In this document: piece by piece, positions 35,594 to 45,916 of the stretch
Numbering within the stretch: position 1 is the stretch's first letter
How the letters are laid out: each line of letters opens with the position of its first letter
Assembly: GCA_036873135.1 (NCBI GenBank)
Contig: JAPTYO010000023.1
Coordinates: 6,955,834 to 7,019,833, forward strand
Length of the DNA stretch: 64,000 nt
Source of the DNA: Clarkia xantiana subsp. parviflora
Taxonomy: Eukaryota; Streptophyta; Magnoliopsida; Myrtales; Onagraceae
Reading direction: 5' to 3'
Notes under the pieces: generated by a model
Seen by the model: the letters and a program-made list of their open reading frames with translations, nothing else
Database searches by the model: none
What the model was told of the DNA's origin: nothing
Translations under genes and position numbers: made by a program

Positions 35594-37015
35594 TACAGGG
35601 CCCGCTTCTTCCAGACCGGGGGCTGTAGACTCTGCTATGAAATCCGCCAATGCCTGGCCCTTAATAGCCGTTCTCGGAGCAAAGTGTATGCGAAACTCAC
35701 TAAGCTCGACTGCCCACTTCACTAATCTCCCCGACGCATCAGGTCGGTTCAAAAAATGCTTCAGAGGCTGATTTGTCAACACAGTAATCTCATGCGCGTG
35801 GAAATAAGGCCTCAGCTTCCGAGCAGTAATAATCAACGCAAAGAGATACTTCTCAACAGCAGGATAATTCAATTCAGACTTGGCAAACGCCTTGCTTACA
35901 TAATAGACGGGGATTTGATTACCCTCGACAACCTTTACTAACACAGAGCTAATGGCAAATTCAGAAACAGCCAAGTAAAGATAGAGCGGCTCGCCTGGAA
36001 CCGGTTTCGCCAACGGCGGGAGGGTGCGAAGGTGCTGCTTGAGTGCCTGGAACACTTCTTCACATTTGGCGGTCCACTCAAACTTCTTGTTGGCCCTCAG
36101 GACTTCAAAAAATGGCATTGATCGGTCACTTGCCTTGGACAGGAAGCGATTCATTGCAGCCAGTCGGCCATTCAGCACTTGCACCTCCCGATGGTTTATC
36201 GGAGACTGCATCTCCTCGATCGCCCTCAGCTTCTCGGGGTTCACCTCAATTCCTCTTTGACTCACCATGAAGCCCAAAAATTTCACTGAGTGGACTCCAA
36301 AGGCGCATTTTGTCGGGTTTAAACGAACCTGATGAAGCCTCATCCGCTCAAACGCCATGGCTAGGTTGTGTACATGATCCTCAGCTTGTCGGGACTTCAC
36401 CAGCATATCATCCACGTAGGCCTCCATGGTCTCCCCTAGCATATCTTCGAACAGCTTGTTCACCATCCGCTGGTAGGTTGCCCCGGCATTGATCAACCCG
36501 AAAGGCATGACATCGTAGTGATAGATGTCACTGTCTGCATAAAATGCTGAATGAGGAGCGTCTTCCTTAGCCATCTTGATCTGGTTATAGCCCGAGTATG
36601 CATCCATGAAGCTCAACAGCTCATGCCCCGACGTGGCATCCACCAGCTAGTCGATTCTCGGGAGCGGGTAACAGTCCTTCGGGCAAGCTTTATTCAGGTC
36701 GCGGAAGTCAACACACATCCGCCACTTCCCATTGCTCTTCCTTACCAGCACCGGGTTAGCAACCCAAGTCTGGAATCGGAGCTCCTTGATAAACCCAGCA
36801 TCGAGCAACCTGCCCACCTCCTGCTGGATTGCAATCCTCTTGTCTGTGCCCATCGGACGCCTTTTCTGCGCGATAGGTTTGATCGCGGGATCAATCTTCA
36901 GCTCATGAACAATCACGTCGGGGCTGATTCCTGGCATGTCACTCGGGGACCAGGCAAACAGCTCCTTGAACTCCTTCAGCAGCTCAATCAATTTTCGGGC
37001 TGTCTCTTCGGTCAA
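35594..37015 (-). pseudogene. pol: Pol part 1: reverse transcriptase and first RNase H
   Basis: Same frame as part 2. From 37015 the minus strand reads FAWSPSDMPGI and KWRMCVDFRDLNKACPKD, the fingers/palm start of gypsy RT. A TAG at 36647-36649 (just after YPLPRID) breaks the frame, which then continues to the next TAG at 35591. The catalytic YVDD is at 36418-36407. The gypsy RNase H (FEWTAKCEEVFQALK to LADFIAES) fills about 36110-35620. Upstream, between 37100 and 37015, the reading frame changes twice, so gag-protease and pol are not directly in frame; this could be real recoding or mutation. Confidence 0.9.
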
Positions 37016-37099
37016 AGCAGACCGATTTTCACCTTCCTCTGAGGTCCGTCAATCTCGACCTCTTTCGGATCCTCCACGGGGGCTCGACCCTCTCTAGGA

Positions 37100-39386
37100 T
37101 CAACATCTGTCTGGAGGACGGACCGTCATGGCCTCTCGTCTCCTCTTTCGGGTGGCGTTGACATAACACTTTCTGGAAACCACCTGGTCGCCCTTGACCT
37201 CTCCGACTCCATGGTCAGTCGGGAACTTCATTTTCTGGTGTACAGTCGAGGCAACTGCCAACAGGGGGTTGATGGTAGTTCTCCCGATGATCGCGTTGTA
37301 AGTCCCCGCTGAATCAACTACCACAAACTCCATGTTCCTCCTCTCTGATTTCCATCCGCTACCAAACTCCACTGGTATGGTGATCACCCTTAACGGATAG
37401 GAGGTAGAGCCAGAGAATCCGACCATCGGGAAGTTCGCCTCCTTCAGGTCTTTCTTCGTTTTCCCCATGGCCTCCAGTGCGTCCATGAACAGAATATCGG
37501 AGGAGCTCCCTCCGTCAATCAGAATCTGTTTCATCTCGTACCCATCTACATCCAAGGTCACGACCAGAGCGTCATCGTGCGGAGTCTCCACGCCTACGAG
37601 ATCCTCCGACGAAAAGGAGATCACCATCTCTTCCTTTAGGGTCCAGGATCGGGACCTCTTACCCAGCACCACAGCAGTAGGAATTCTAGAGGCATAAACC
37701 TCCCGGGAGGACGAGGTATCACCCCCCGCAGCAAATCCTCCATGAATCACATTTATAGTGCCCCGCTTCTCCTTACGGGCACCAGAAGACTCCGGGTCGG
37801 ACCTCTTCTTCTTTGGGGACCGATCACGGGATCGGGAACGGGACCATGATCGGGATCGAGAACGGGATCGGCACCGTTTCTCCCCGACAAACTCCTTAAG
37901 CTTCCCCTTCTGGATCAGCTTTTCGATCTCCTTCTTCAGCTCCCGACAATGATTGGTGTCATGGCCATTCGCGCGATGGAACCGACAGTAGCGGTCGGTG
38001 CGGGAGCCTAAAAATTCTCCTTCCTTCTTCGGGGGGTACCTAGAGATACCCTGTCGCTCCATGACCGTTAACACCTCCGCCATAGAGCTGTTGAGAGGAA
38101 TGTCATGATCCTCCCGCCTATCTTTTTTCGAGGAACGCCTATCATCCCTCCGATCAGAGCGACCTCGACCCCGGCTGTTCTCGGCTTTATCCTTCGACTT
38201 GCGCTCGTCTAAGGGTTTGACCGACTGCTTTCCCTTATTCGATTTCGGGTGCTCGAGCTCTCCAGCGGCTATCTTTGACTCCTGGACATCGATTTGCCGC
38301 TTCACCCTTTTCTGCAGCGCCTCCATATTCCACACAGCTTTCTCAGCCACGCTGTGCATCAAGTCGGAACCGTAGGGGGCTGTTAGGTTCCGAATGAAGG
38401 TGCGGATAGTTTCACCCTCCGAAATCTCCTCGTCAATTTCTACCACGCTAGCAGTGTACCGCTGGTAATAGTGCGCCAACGACTCGTCGGGCCTCTGTAC
38501 CACCTGGGTCAGGGACCTCACACTCTTCAGCAGACGTCTGCGACCTTGGTACTGCTGAATGAAGCGGTCGTGCATATCAGCCCAGCAAGTGATGCAGCCT
38601 GGGGGCAGACTGAAGAACCAGGTTAGGGCTCTCTCGCCAAGTGTGTTTGGGAACAGCGTACACACAATATCTTCATTCGGGGCTCTGCCCTGACACGCCA
38701 TGAGGTGCTTCTGGACATGACGAACCGGATCTCCCTCATCGTACTCCTTGATCGTGGGGATACCCAGTCATGGCGGGGCGAGGGTGTCTATGAGTCGCGG
38801 CACGAAGAGATGGGTGGATCGATCCCTCAGCTCCGACACCAGCGGCTTCTGCTCTCCCATGCAGATGTTCACGATCTTCACCACCTGGTCGGGGGTGATG
38901 GGACCATTAAGGGGAATGGTCCTGTGTCGCACTGGTCCTGGCCCGTCGACCACAAATCGCTCTGGCTGAACGGACTCCCTACTCCTGCCCTGGCTTCGGG
39001 GCTGAGCCTCCCGAACATTCTGAGCCTCCGGTGGCGGGGGCGCTTCCTCTTCTAGCGGAGGCATCTCCTCTTGCCTCCGTGCAGCCTCTCCTTGATCTAA
39101 GAGGGCCTCCACAGCTGCCAAAAACATTGGCATGGCTTCCGCCACAGCCCTCGTCAGGTCCGCAGCTGGAGGAGCCACCTGCTCCCTATTCCCCTGGTGT
39201 TGAGCAGCAGCATCTTCGGGACCTTCATTATGCCCCCCCTGTCTGGGAGACTTCAGCAGCAGGAAGATTCTGGTCCTCCTCGCGTTCCGGTGGTGAGTTC
39301 AAAGTCGTCGTAGCAGGATGACGGGATCCACCAGATTGTCCATGTCTTCTTTGCTTGCCAGCCGCCATTGAACGAGTAGAAGGCAT
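37100..39386 (-). pseudogene. gag: Gag-protease of the 8.7-kb gypsy element
   Basis: Start ATG at 39386-39384, just downstream of the primer site. A run of seven C (39233-39239, plus strand) shifts the frame early; the next frame continues to a TGA at 38768-38770 and then, still in phase, from 38767 to the stop at 37100. Domains in the last part: Retrotrans_gag (LTWFFSLPPGCITCWADMH), a Lys/Arg-rich linker, a zinc-knuckle-like CRFHRANGHDTNHC, a striking Arg-Ser dipeptide run (RSRSRSRSWSRSRSRDRS, about 37870-37810), and the protease motif IDGGSSSDILF (near 37500). The frame ends after RKCYVNATRKRRREA, like the gag-protease at 24461. The breaks suggest a non-functional copy. Confidence 0.9.
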
Positions 39387-39402
39387 ATCAGCTTTTTGTT
39401 AC

Positions 39403-39423
39403 GTTTCCCACAGACGGCGCCAA
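39403..39423 (-). promoter_or_regulatory. Primer-binding site of the 8.7-kb gypsy element
   Basis: Minus strand TTGGCGCCGTCTGTGGGAAA directly after the 5' LTR. It is the same primer type as at 22271 and 56292. Confidence 0.8.
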
Positions 39424-40139
39424 TGTTGGATCACGGTGGAACTCCAGTACGATCTTTGACGGCGATCCTAACTCCTTCGCTCCACGTAATCCTGCAAGAG
39501 GGGATAGACCGGGCGGTGACCCAGAATCCCTCTCCGATGCTTAAATGAGTATCTCGTATACGGTGGCAAGTAAGAATCTCAAAGTGTCTCTTAGAAAACG
39601 TAATTGATCTGAGGTGACCTCTGCCCTTTTATAGGCGGAGAGGTACCTCAGTTACCTGGTGAACCGTTGGGGTGGTTAGCCCGTATCCCGCGTATCTCGT
39701 GCACGATCCCGCCTATCTAGGCCATGATCTCGCTTATCTCGGCCACGCCCCGCGTATCTCGGCCACGCTCCGCGTATCTTAACTACGCTCCGCGTATCTC
39801 GGCCATGCCCCGCGTATCTCGGCCTTGACCTCTGATGGCAAGTCCCGACTAACATCGGGGACTCCAGAGTTATCTCGTTGTGTCACCGCTCGGGGCCCCT
39901 CGTCATCGTGACAGGGCCAATCATTCTCAGGGATTCGTCATCGGGGCCTACTTAAAGGCTTCTCATCGGGAGCTTCCAGCTCACCTATCGGGACCGACTC
40001 TGTCGGGACCTTTCATCATCGGGACTCCCTACGTCGGGACCCTTCGCCTTGGTCATCTTGACCTTCATTTGGGGCCCTGTGGGCCTGTTCGCCGTTTCCT
40101 CGCCGTTAAGGGGCCTAACGGTCACAGCAGAACCCATCA
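39424..40139 (-). repeat. 5' LTR of the 8.7-kb gypsy element
   Basis: 716 bp, about 98% identical by eye to 31426-32141. Contains the same minus-strand TATA box (near 39630) and CGTATCTCGGCC repeats. Confidence 0.92.
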
Positions 40140-40140
40140 T

Positions 40141-40141
40141 G

Positions 40142-40184
<43 letters not shown>

Positions 40185-40188
40185 TTGC
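40141..40188. repeat. (ATT)n microsatellite
   Basis: About fourteen ATT units directly beside the 5' LTR of the gypsy element. Confidence 0.9.
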
Positions 40189-40365
40189 CAAAACTATGCA
40201 TCGTTATTGGCTCATGATCAAATAACAATAACTTCACTCTAAAGACTAAGGCCGATAAGTGAAAATCAAAAGACTAGTACGGCCGGCAAGTGAAAATTAA
40301 ATAATTATTTTTTTTTTACACAATTATTCGTTATGATTAACCGTCTCATTATGATGTGTTGTAGT

Positions 40366-41214
40366 CAGTGTTATCAGAACCGGACCGGACCGGCGGTCCG
40401 ACCGGGTTCGAACTGGAATCGGTGCCTCCAGCGGTCCGGTTTGATCATTTCCGGAGGATGTAAGCGAACCCGGTTCGATGACCGGTTTTTCGAAGAACCG
40501 GCCGGTTTTAAGCGGACCTGACGGTTCCCCGGTTCACCGGTTCACCGTCCAAAAAAAAAAATCAATCTGTTTAGAAGAACCGAGAGCGCCGCAGAACAGA
40601 GGGAAGCCGATCGGAAGAGCTTCGCGAAGCGCCGTACCCAAGAAGAATCGTACATAAAGAATCGTCCAGAATCGTCGGCGCCGGAGTGAGACTCGCCACA
40701 ACCAAACTCGCCCCAGCCAGACTTCGCCCCATCCAAATTTCGCCCCAGCCAGACTCGCTCCCACTATTTGCAACTAGAGGCACAGGGAAATCATTTTGCC
40801 CTAGCTGGGACCGATGAGATTATCAGTAGTGAATTTAATAATGTGAAAAGAAATGGGATGGAGGCATGAGTGTGAGGAGAGGGATGAAGATGGATGGAGG
40901 CATGAGTGTGAGGAGAGGGATGAAGATGGATGGAGAAGTGGCGTGAGGAGGGATGAAGATGGGATGATTGGAGGCATGAAATGTGAAGAAGGATTGGGTG
41001 CGGCTGTAGGGTTTGTGATATGGGCTTTGATGAGATTATATTTGGGCTGGCTTAATTATTATTTGGGGCCTAGCAGCTCACTAATTAAAATTATATATTA
41101 AATAATGAATAAAGGTGACTAGCGATCGGACCGGGTTCGAACCGGGTCGGACCGGACGAACCGGAAACCGGACCCCTTACCGGTTCGATGCCCGGTCTGG
41201 TTCTGATAACATTG
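40366..41214. mobile_element. Non-autonomous hAT-like DNA transposon
   Basis: 849 bp flanked by a perfect 8-bp duplication GTTGTAGT (40358-40365 and 41215-41222). Terminal inverted repeats of about 23 bp start CAGTGTTATCAGAACCGGAC on the left and CAATGTTATCAGAACCAGAC on the right (two mismatches). Both ends are followed by GGACCGG/GGTTCGA-rich sequence. 8-bp duplications with CA(G/A)TG ends fit hAT. The interior contains a 30-bp-scale duplication (GATGGAGGCATGAGTGTGAG, 40857-40930) and no transposase, so it needs a partner element. Confidence 0.85.
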
Positions 41215-41222
41215 GTTGTAGT

Positions 41223-42700
41223 TATGGTGATAAAATTTTATATCCATAACTAATTATGATTATAATATTGAGTTCATAGTCTAGTCATCATCATTACATA
41301 AATATAATATAATATAATAAATATTATATATATGTATATACCGTGTATAAATTAATAATACACGACATCTTAAAAAAAGCCAAGCTTTTAATAACAAAAA
41401 ATCCAATATTTATGTCCCACCAATTTGAACCGTTCATTCTACTAACCTAAAGATCTTCTGCATAATAAAAACTTGAATAAGACTAATCATTATATCTATA
41501 TTTTTTATTATTAAGTAACTTCGATCGAAAGTGATGACGATTGAGGAACAAAAGTGACGACGACCGAAGAATGATGATTTAATCAAGTGAAACAATGAAA
41601 TTATGTATAACTTGGATTTTTTGCATGAAACAATGATATTGTATTAGTTTAAATTATAGTAAAATTGTTTGATTGCGGTTTAAAATCATGGTTATAGTTA
41701 TAGTTATGATACGAAAAAAATATAACATTAATGGTTATGACTATGATATGAGTGGAAAAATATGGTATTGTTATAGTATTAATGGTGACCTGCTTATACT
41801 CTCACCATTGTCAGCCCTACTACAGACTCAAGTCTCGTAGGGCGAGACTTGAATTAGCTAAACCGTCCCCACCCCAACGACGAAGTTAGAAAATCGGTTT
41901 GAGGTAAAAATTGAGTTAAAAGTAAATCAGTAGGATAAAACAATTTTAGGAGGTAATGTGAAATTTAAAAGTCTAAATTAATAATAATTATAAATTTTAA
42001 GATAAAAGTTAAATATGAAACAAAATAAAAAGTAGGACAATTAACATACTCATTTAATGGTGGCTCCGTCCCTATCCCATCCATTGACATCCCTAATAAT
42101 GGATCGAGGAATTCATTCTCAGGTTAATGTCCAGCAGCACTCACTCTATTTTGAGTTGTCTATTTTCCATTGAATAAAGTTCAGGTCCCTTGGCAAAGAG
42201 GAGGAGTATATTCACATTAAATGTTCTGTTCTGTTCTTTCTCTATGTTAGTGGTTAATGTGGTCCTGTCTCTGGACCACTTTATAATGGCAAAGACCTGT
42301 GGAGCCTGGAGGTAGCTACAGTCCATAATTAACGTACACTCTCTCCATCGTTACCTATTAATTATTATAACTTTTTCTTTTGCCCAACCGTACCTATTAC
42401 TTAGATGGAATACAAACCATATGTTTCTCTACCTACCATATGCAAATTTAATTCATTTCCTGTAATAAATAAGATTAATTATTATTATTATTGTAATCTA
42501 CTTTACAAAATCGATAATTATTTTTACCAGCTTTTGTAATATACATATGAATCACCAGCTTTTGTTTAATGCTACTTTTATTAATTTTTAAGTATTTTTT
42601 CAAATGAGAATCCAAATTTTTTTTTGCCAAGTTGAAAATTTGATTTGTAATACTCAATATATATATTAAATGTTTTTTTTTTTTGTAGAAGTAATGACAT
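41223..42700. other. AT-rich intergenic DNA
   Basis: No gene supported. Contains short ATAT-rich stretches and poly(T) runs. Confidence 0.45.
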
Positions 42701-42739
42701 AATCGAGGGAGATATGCCCCAATCCGCCAAGGAAGAGAT

Positions 42740-42796
42740 ATTTCATACCCAAGGGTCAGTCCATAAGTTAATGGAATGACCATTGCCAGCAAACCA
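42740..42796 (-). pseudogene. Possible LINE reverse-transcriptase relic
   Basis: The minus strand from 42796 encodes WFAGNGHSINLWTDPWV, then a stop. This resembles the W..GNG.SI..W.DPW motif downstream of the reverse transcriptase in plant L1-like LINEs. Only about 50 bp can be aligned, so this is a weak relic call. Confidence 0.4.
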
Positions 42797-42799
42797 TTT

Positions 42800-44637
42800 T
42801 ATGCCTAACAACATCAGTGATCTAAGTTGACGGAGGGTTCTCCAAACTACGAGAAACTATATATTAGTTGGACCATGTCCGCCACCTCAGCGTATGGACC
42901 AACCAATGAAAGAGAGACACATAATAAATGTGCTTTACATAAATAACTTTGAGTAACATGTGATTACAATCTAATAATTAATCGTGCCTTATTTTTTTCT
43001 AAAATAATAATTTCTCCTAATAAATAAAAATAATTTTTTTATATACAAATATATAATAGAAGTGTCACTAGTTTTGTATTTTTGTTTTCTAAATAACTAT
43101 TGGACATGGTGAACCCTAGAGAATTACCATCGGTGTGAAATATTTTTAATTTATATATGAGACTTGTGTACCACATCGATGGTAATTTGAAAAATAGAGC
43201 ATCATATAAGCAAGTGTGTTATCTCCTCCGATCACCAATTGGTTTTAAGATGGAACACCCACTTATAAAAATGGTTGTTCTCTGTTGACTCATTGGGTTT
43301 GACTCGGAGGAATTTAAGAAATTTCACTCAATTATAACTTTGTCCTCTTTTTATGATGAGATTTGATTCATGGACATGCATTTTATTATAAATATACCTT
43401 AAAATATATATGAGCTTCTTAAATGTTTAAGTTTTAAGGTACGTAATAGGAGTCTGAATAATAGGACCACGGTCGAGGATCCCTGACCTGAGCATTTAGG
43501 GTAGCTATGTGGTGGTGGATCTGTCCTGACATTACACGAACGACCAATGGTTCTTCCTGATGGTTCTTCACGATCTTTATGCGACCTTCATCAACTTCAG
43601 TTTTTTTATTTTTAATTATAATAATAAAGGGTTGGGTTTGAATAAACCCAGAAACTCGAGTTTCTATTTCTGAGTTTTTTCTCGTCTAGCAGAAACTAAT
43701 CTAGCTCCCTTTGATCTCCAATCGGCGAAGCTGAATCAGTTGCATGCTATATATATAATGTAAAATATGCGCGGGATGCGATCCTTAATAGTCCATTGTT
43801 GGCGGAAGCTAATGTCTCGTGACTCATTCTGACTGAAACAAGGGGTGGGTACCCGTTTGGAACCGAAACTATTATAGGAATCGATCGGTTTGGGTACCGT
43901 TAAGAAATTGGCTATTTTATTTTAAAATAAACCATATGGATCTTAGTACCCAATTGTAACCAAAACCTAAAATCTGGGTTTTGGGTATCCAATTTAAAAT
44001 CGAAACTCGTATGTGTAAAGACACAACCAACAATTTATTATCATTTTTTTTAAAAAAAAATATGGTATGATTACTAGTTTATTATTATTATTATTATTAT
44101 TATTTATGTATTTCGATTCTAAATATTTGGATACTAAGATGTTTACTCCAAAACGGTCATATAATCATTTACTTCAGTTGGCCAAAAAAAAAAACGGAAA
44201 TGATTTACATTCCGACAGTCGGAATGTAAATCTTCCGACTTGTGTCTGTCAGTAAAATTGCCCTTAGTGTTGTTAATTATTACAGAGCTGCCAAATAGAG
44301 ACAAATCGGAATATTGCCATTCCGACTGTCGGACTGACTATCAGTCCTCAAAAAAAAATAATCATTCACTTCTACCTAGAATCGGATAAAAATTCGGATT
44401 CTGGGGTAATGTCAAGCCGGCATTTATGTGACCAACATGTTGATACTTCCTCACCCACCTTGATGTAGCTTCGTTCTTGACTAAAAACCTAATAAGCAAC
44501 TAATTAATTTTGTAAGTTTTTATTAGTAAGTATGATGCCTAAATCAAGACTTAATTTAAACCCTAATTAACGTTCCTAGGTCATCGTCTATGATTACTTG
44601 GTACAAGGATTGTTCATAACGTCACATCACATCATCA
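42800..44637. other. Intergenic DNA with a perfect short hairpin
   Basis: No gene supported. At 44202-44232 a 31-base perfect inverted repeat (15-base arms GATTTACATTCCGAC, one-base loop) is followed at about 44317-44335 by a second diverged copy of the CCGACTGTCGG motif. A smaller inverted pair (AATTACCATCG...) lies at 43122-43138 and 43171-43187. Confidence 0.45.
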
Positions 44638-44646
44638 TTTATAATA

Positions 44647-45484
44647 GGGTTAAAGGTACTTTTCATACCACATGTTTGGCCGAATGTGGCTTTTAGTACC
44701 GGATGTTTGGTTTTGTATACTTTTGGTACCAAACGTTTGAAAAAATGTGGCTTTTGGTACATCCGTTAGTTGGCCGTTAGTTTTTTCCATTAAGTGACAT
44801 GTGCAAGTCACGTGATCGACCCTAAACTTTCAGTTTTGTTCAATTTAGTCCCTCAAATATATTTATAACTTTTAATTTGTTTAATTTAGTCCCAAAACTT
44901 CAAAATCAATTCAAATTGAATCATCGAACCCAATTGACCTAGCCTAGGGCTAGGTCCGAACCTGGGTTGGGGTCGCCGGGCCCAGCCGACCCTGACCCAG
45001 GGTCGGACCTAGCCCTAGGCTAGGTCCGGCTAGGTTAATTGGGACCTAGCCCAATTTGGGTCGAATTTGGGCTAGGTCCCAATTGACCTAGCCGGACCTA
45101 GCCTAGGGCTAGGTCCGACCCTGGGTCAGGGTCGGCTGGGCCCGGCGACCCCAACCCAGGTTCGGACCTAGCCCTAGGCTAGGTCCGGCTAGGTCAATTG
45201 GGTTCGATGATTCAATTGGAATTGATTTTGAAGTTTTGGGACTAAATTAAACAAATTAAAAGTTATAAATATATTTGAGGGACTAAATTGAACAAAATCG
45301 AAAGTTTAGGGTCGGTCACGTGACTTGCACATGTCACTTAACGGAAAAAACTAACGGCCAACTAACGGAAGTACCAAAAACCATATTTTTTCAAACGTTT
45401 GGTACCAAAAGTATACAAAACCAAACATCCGGTACTAAAAGCCACATTCGGCCAAACATGTGGTATGAAAAGTACCTTTAACCC
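44647..45484. mobile_element. Palindromic MULE-like foldback transposon
   Basis: 838 bp flanked by a perfect 9-bp duplication TTTATAATA (44638-44646 and 45485-45493), the length typical of Mutator-like elements. The terminal inverted repeats start GGGTTAAAGGTACTTTTCAT and extend with few mismatches to the centre at about 45065, so the whole element is one palindrome with arms near 410 bp. Each arm holds a further, smaller palindrome built on CCTAGCCTAGGGCTAGGTCC. There is no coding capacity. Its right end is about 136 bp before the preferred start codon of the neighbouring zinc-protein gene. Confidence 0.9.
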
Positions 45485-45619
45485 TTTATAATATATATGT
45501 CTCATCTCATCTCACCTCTCTTTCTAGCTATATATTGGGTTTGGAGGCTATATATCTCACTTCTGCTATATATCCATGCACACTCCTCTTTTGGTCAATT
45601 AGGGTTTGCAGAAGTGTAT

Positions 45620-45913
45620 ATGTTACTCCGGCCGATTCACAAGGAAGACATGAATGGAGCAGATGAAGAGTCGACAGAAGATAACTCATCAGGGGCGAGC
45701 TCGTGTGTGTCATCAGAGGTGAGCATGAGTAGTAGTGAGAATGATAGGATGATGGTTGTAGGGTGCCCTAGTTGCCTGTTGTTCGTGATGTTCCCGGAGG
45801 TAGAGGATCCAAAGTGCCCTAAGTGCAAGGGCATCGTCCTCCTCAATGTCCTGCAACTTAATCATCCCAACTCCTCCTCCCCCTCGTCTACCCACACCAC
45901 CAACCACCAATAG
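45620..45913 (+). CDS. GL2-interacting-repressor-like small zinc protein
   Basis: 97 aa from the ATG at 45620 (a second in-frame ATG is at 45650; the frame is open back to 45497 but that part looks like untranslated DNA with TATA-like motifs near 45527 and 45550). Middle: acidic, Ser-rich stretch with SSCVSSEVS. Core: MVVGCPSCLLFVMF followed by EDPKCPKCKGIVLL, two CxxC pairs (Cys 49, 52, 66, 69 from 45620) likely to bind zinc. Core and SSCVSSE match plant GIR1/GIR2-type proteins, small co-repressor partners of the HD-ZIP factor GL2 (known of the family). The N-terminal LxLxL (EAR) motif that recruits TOPLESS in GIR1/2 is not seen here. The C-terminus is Asn/Ser/His-rich. Intact, single exon; the MULE insertion forms its immediate upstream region. 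Confidence 0.68.
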   Translation: MLLRPIHKEDMNGADEESTEDNSSGASSCVSSEVSMSSSENDRMMVVGCPSCLLFVMFPEVEDPKCPKCKGIVLLNVLQLNHPNSSSPSSTHTTNHQ

Positions 45914-45916
45914 CTA

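Larger units (their letters stand above)
31426..40139 (-). mobile_element. Near-complete Tat-type Ty3-gypsy retrotransposon
   Basis: Two 716-bp LTRs (31426-32141 and 39424-40139; TGTTGG...CATCA) differ at roughly 13-14 positions by eye (about 2%). Flanking pentamers tacat (31421-31425) and tgcat (40140-40144) look like a target duplication with one change. Reading the minus strand: 5' LTR, primer site, gag-protease (39386-37100), pol (about 37015-33785), a 26-bp tandem array, an antisense ORF on the plus strand, polypurine tract, 3' LTR. Two RNase H domains and 3' tandem repeats place it in the Tat lineage. It carries a gag frameshift and several stops, so it is probably defective though young. 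Confidence 0.92.

Noticed and set aside
38705..39321. Plus-strand ORFs of 96 and 116 codons opposite gag
   Set aside because: Antisense shadows of the gag frame; no promoter, splice or domain evidence, unlike 32690-33107.
40853..41101. 82-codon ORF with repeated GWRHECEERDED
   Set aside because: Comes from a small duplication inside the hAT-like element; no transposase similarity.
43830..44010. GGTACCCGTTTGGAACCG segment with facing GTACCCAA words
   Set aside because: Resembles ends of hAT-type MITEs, but no terminal repeats with a target duplication could be defined.
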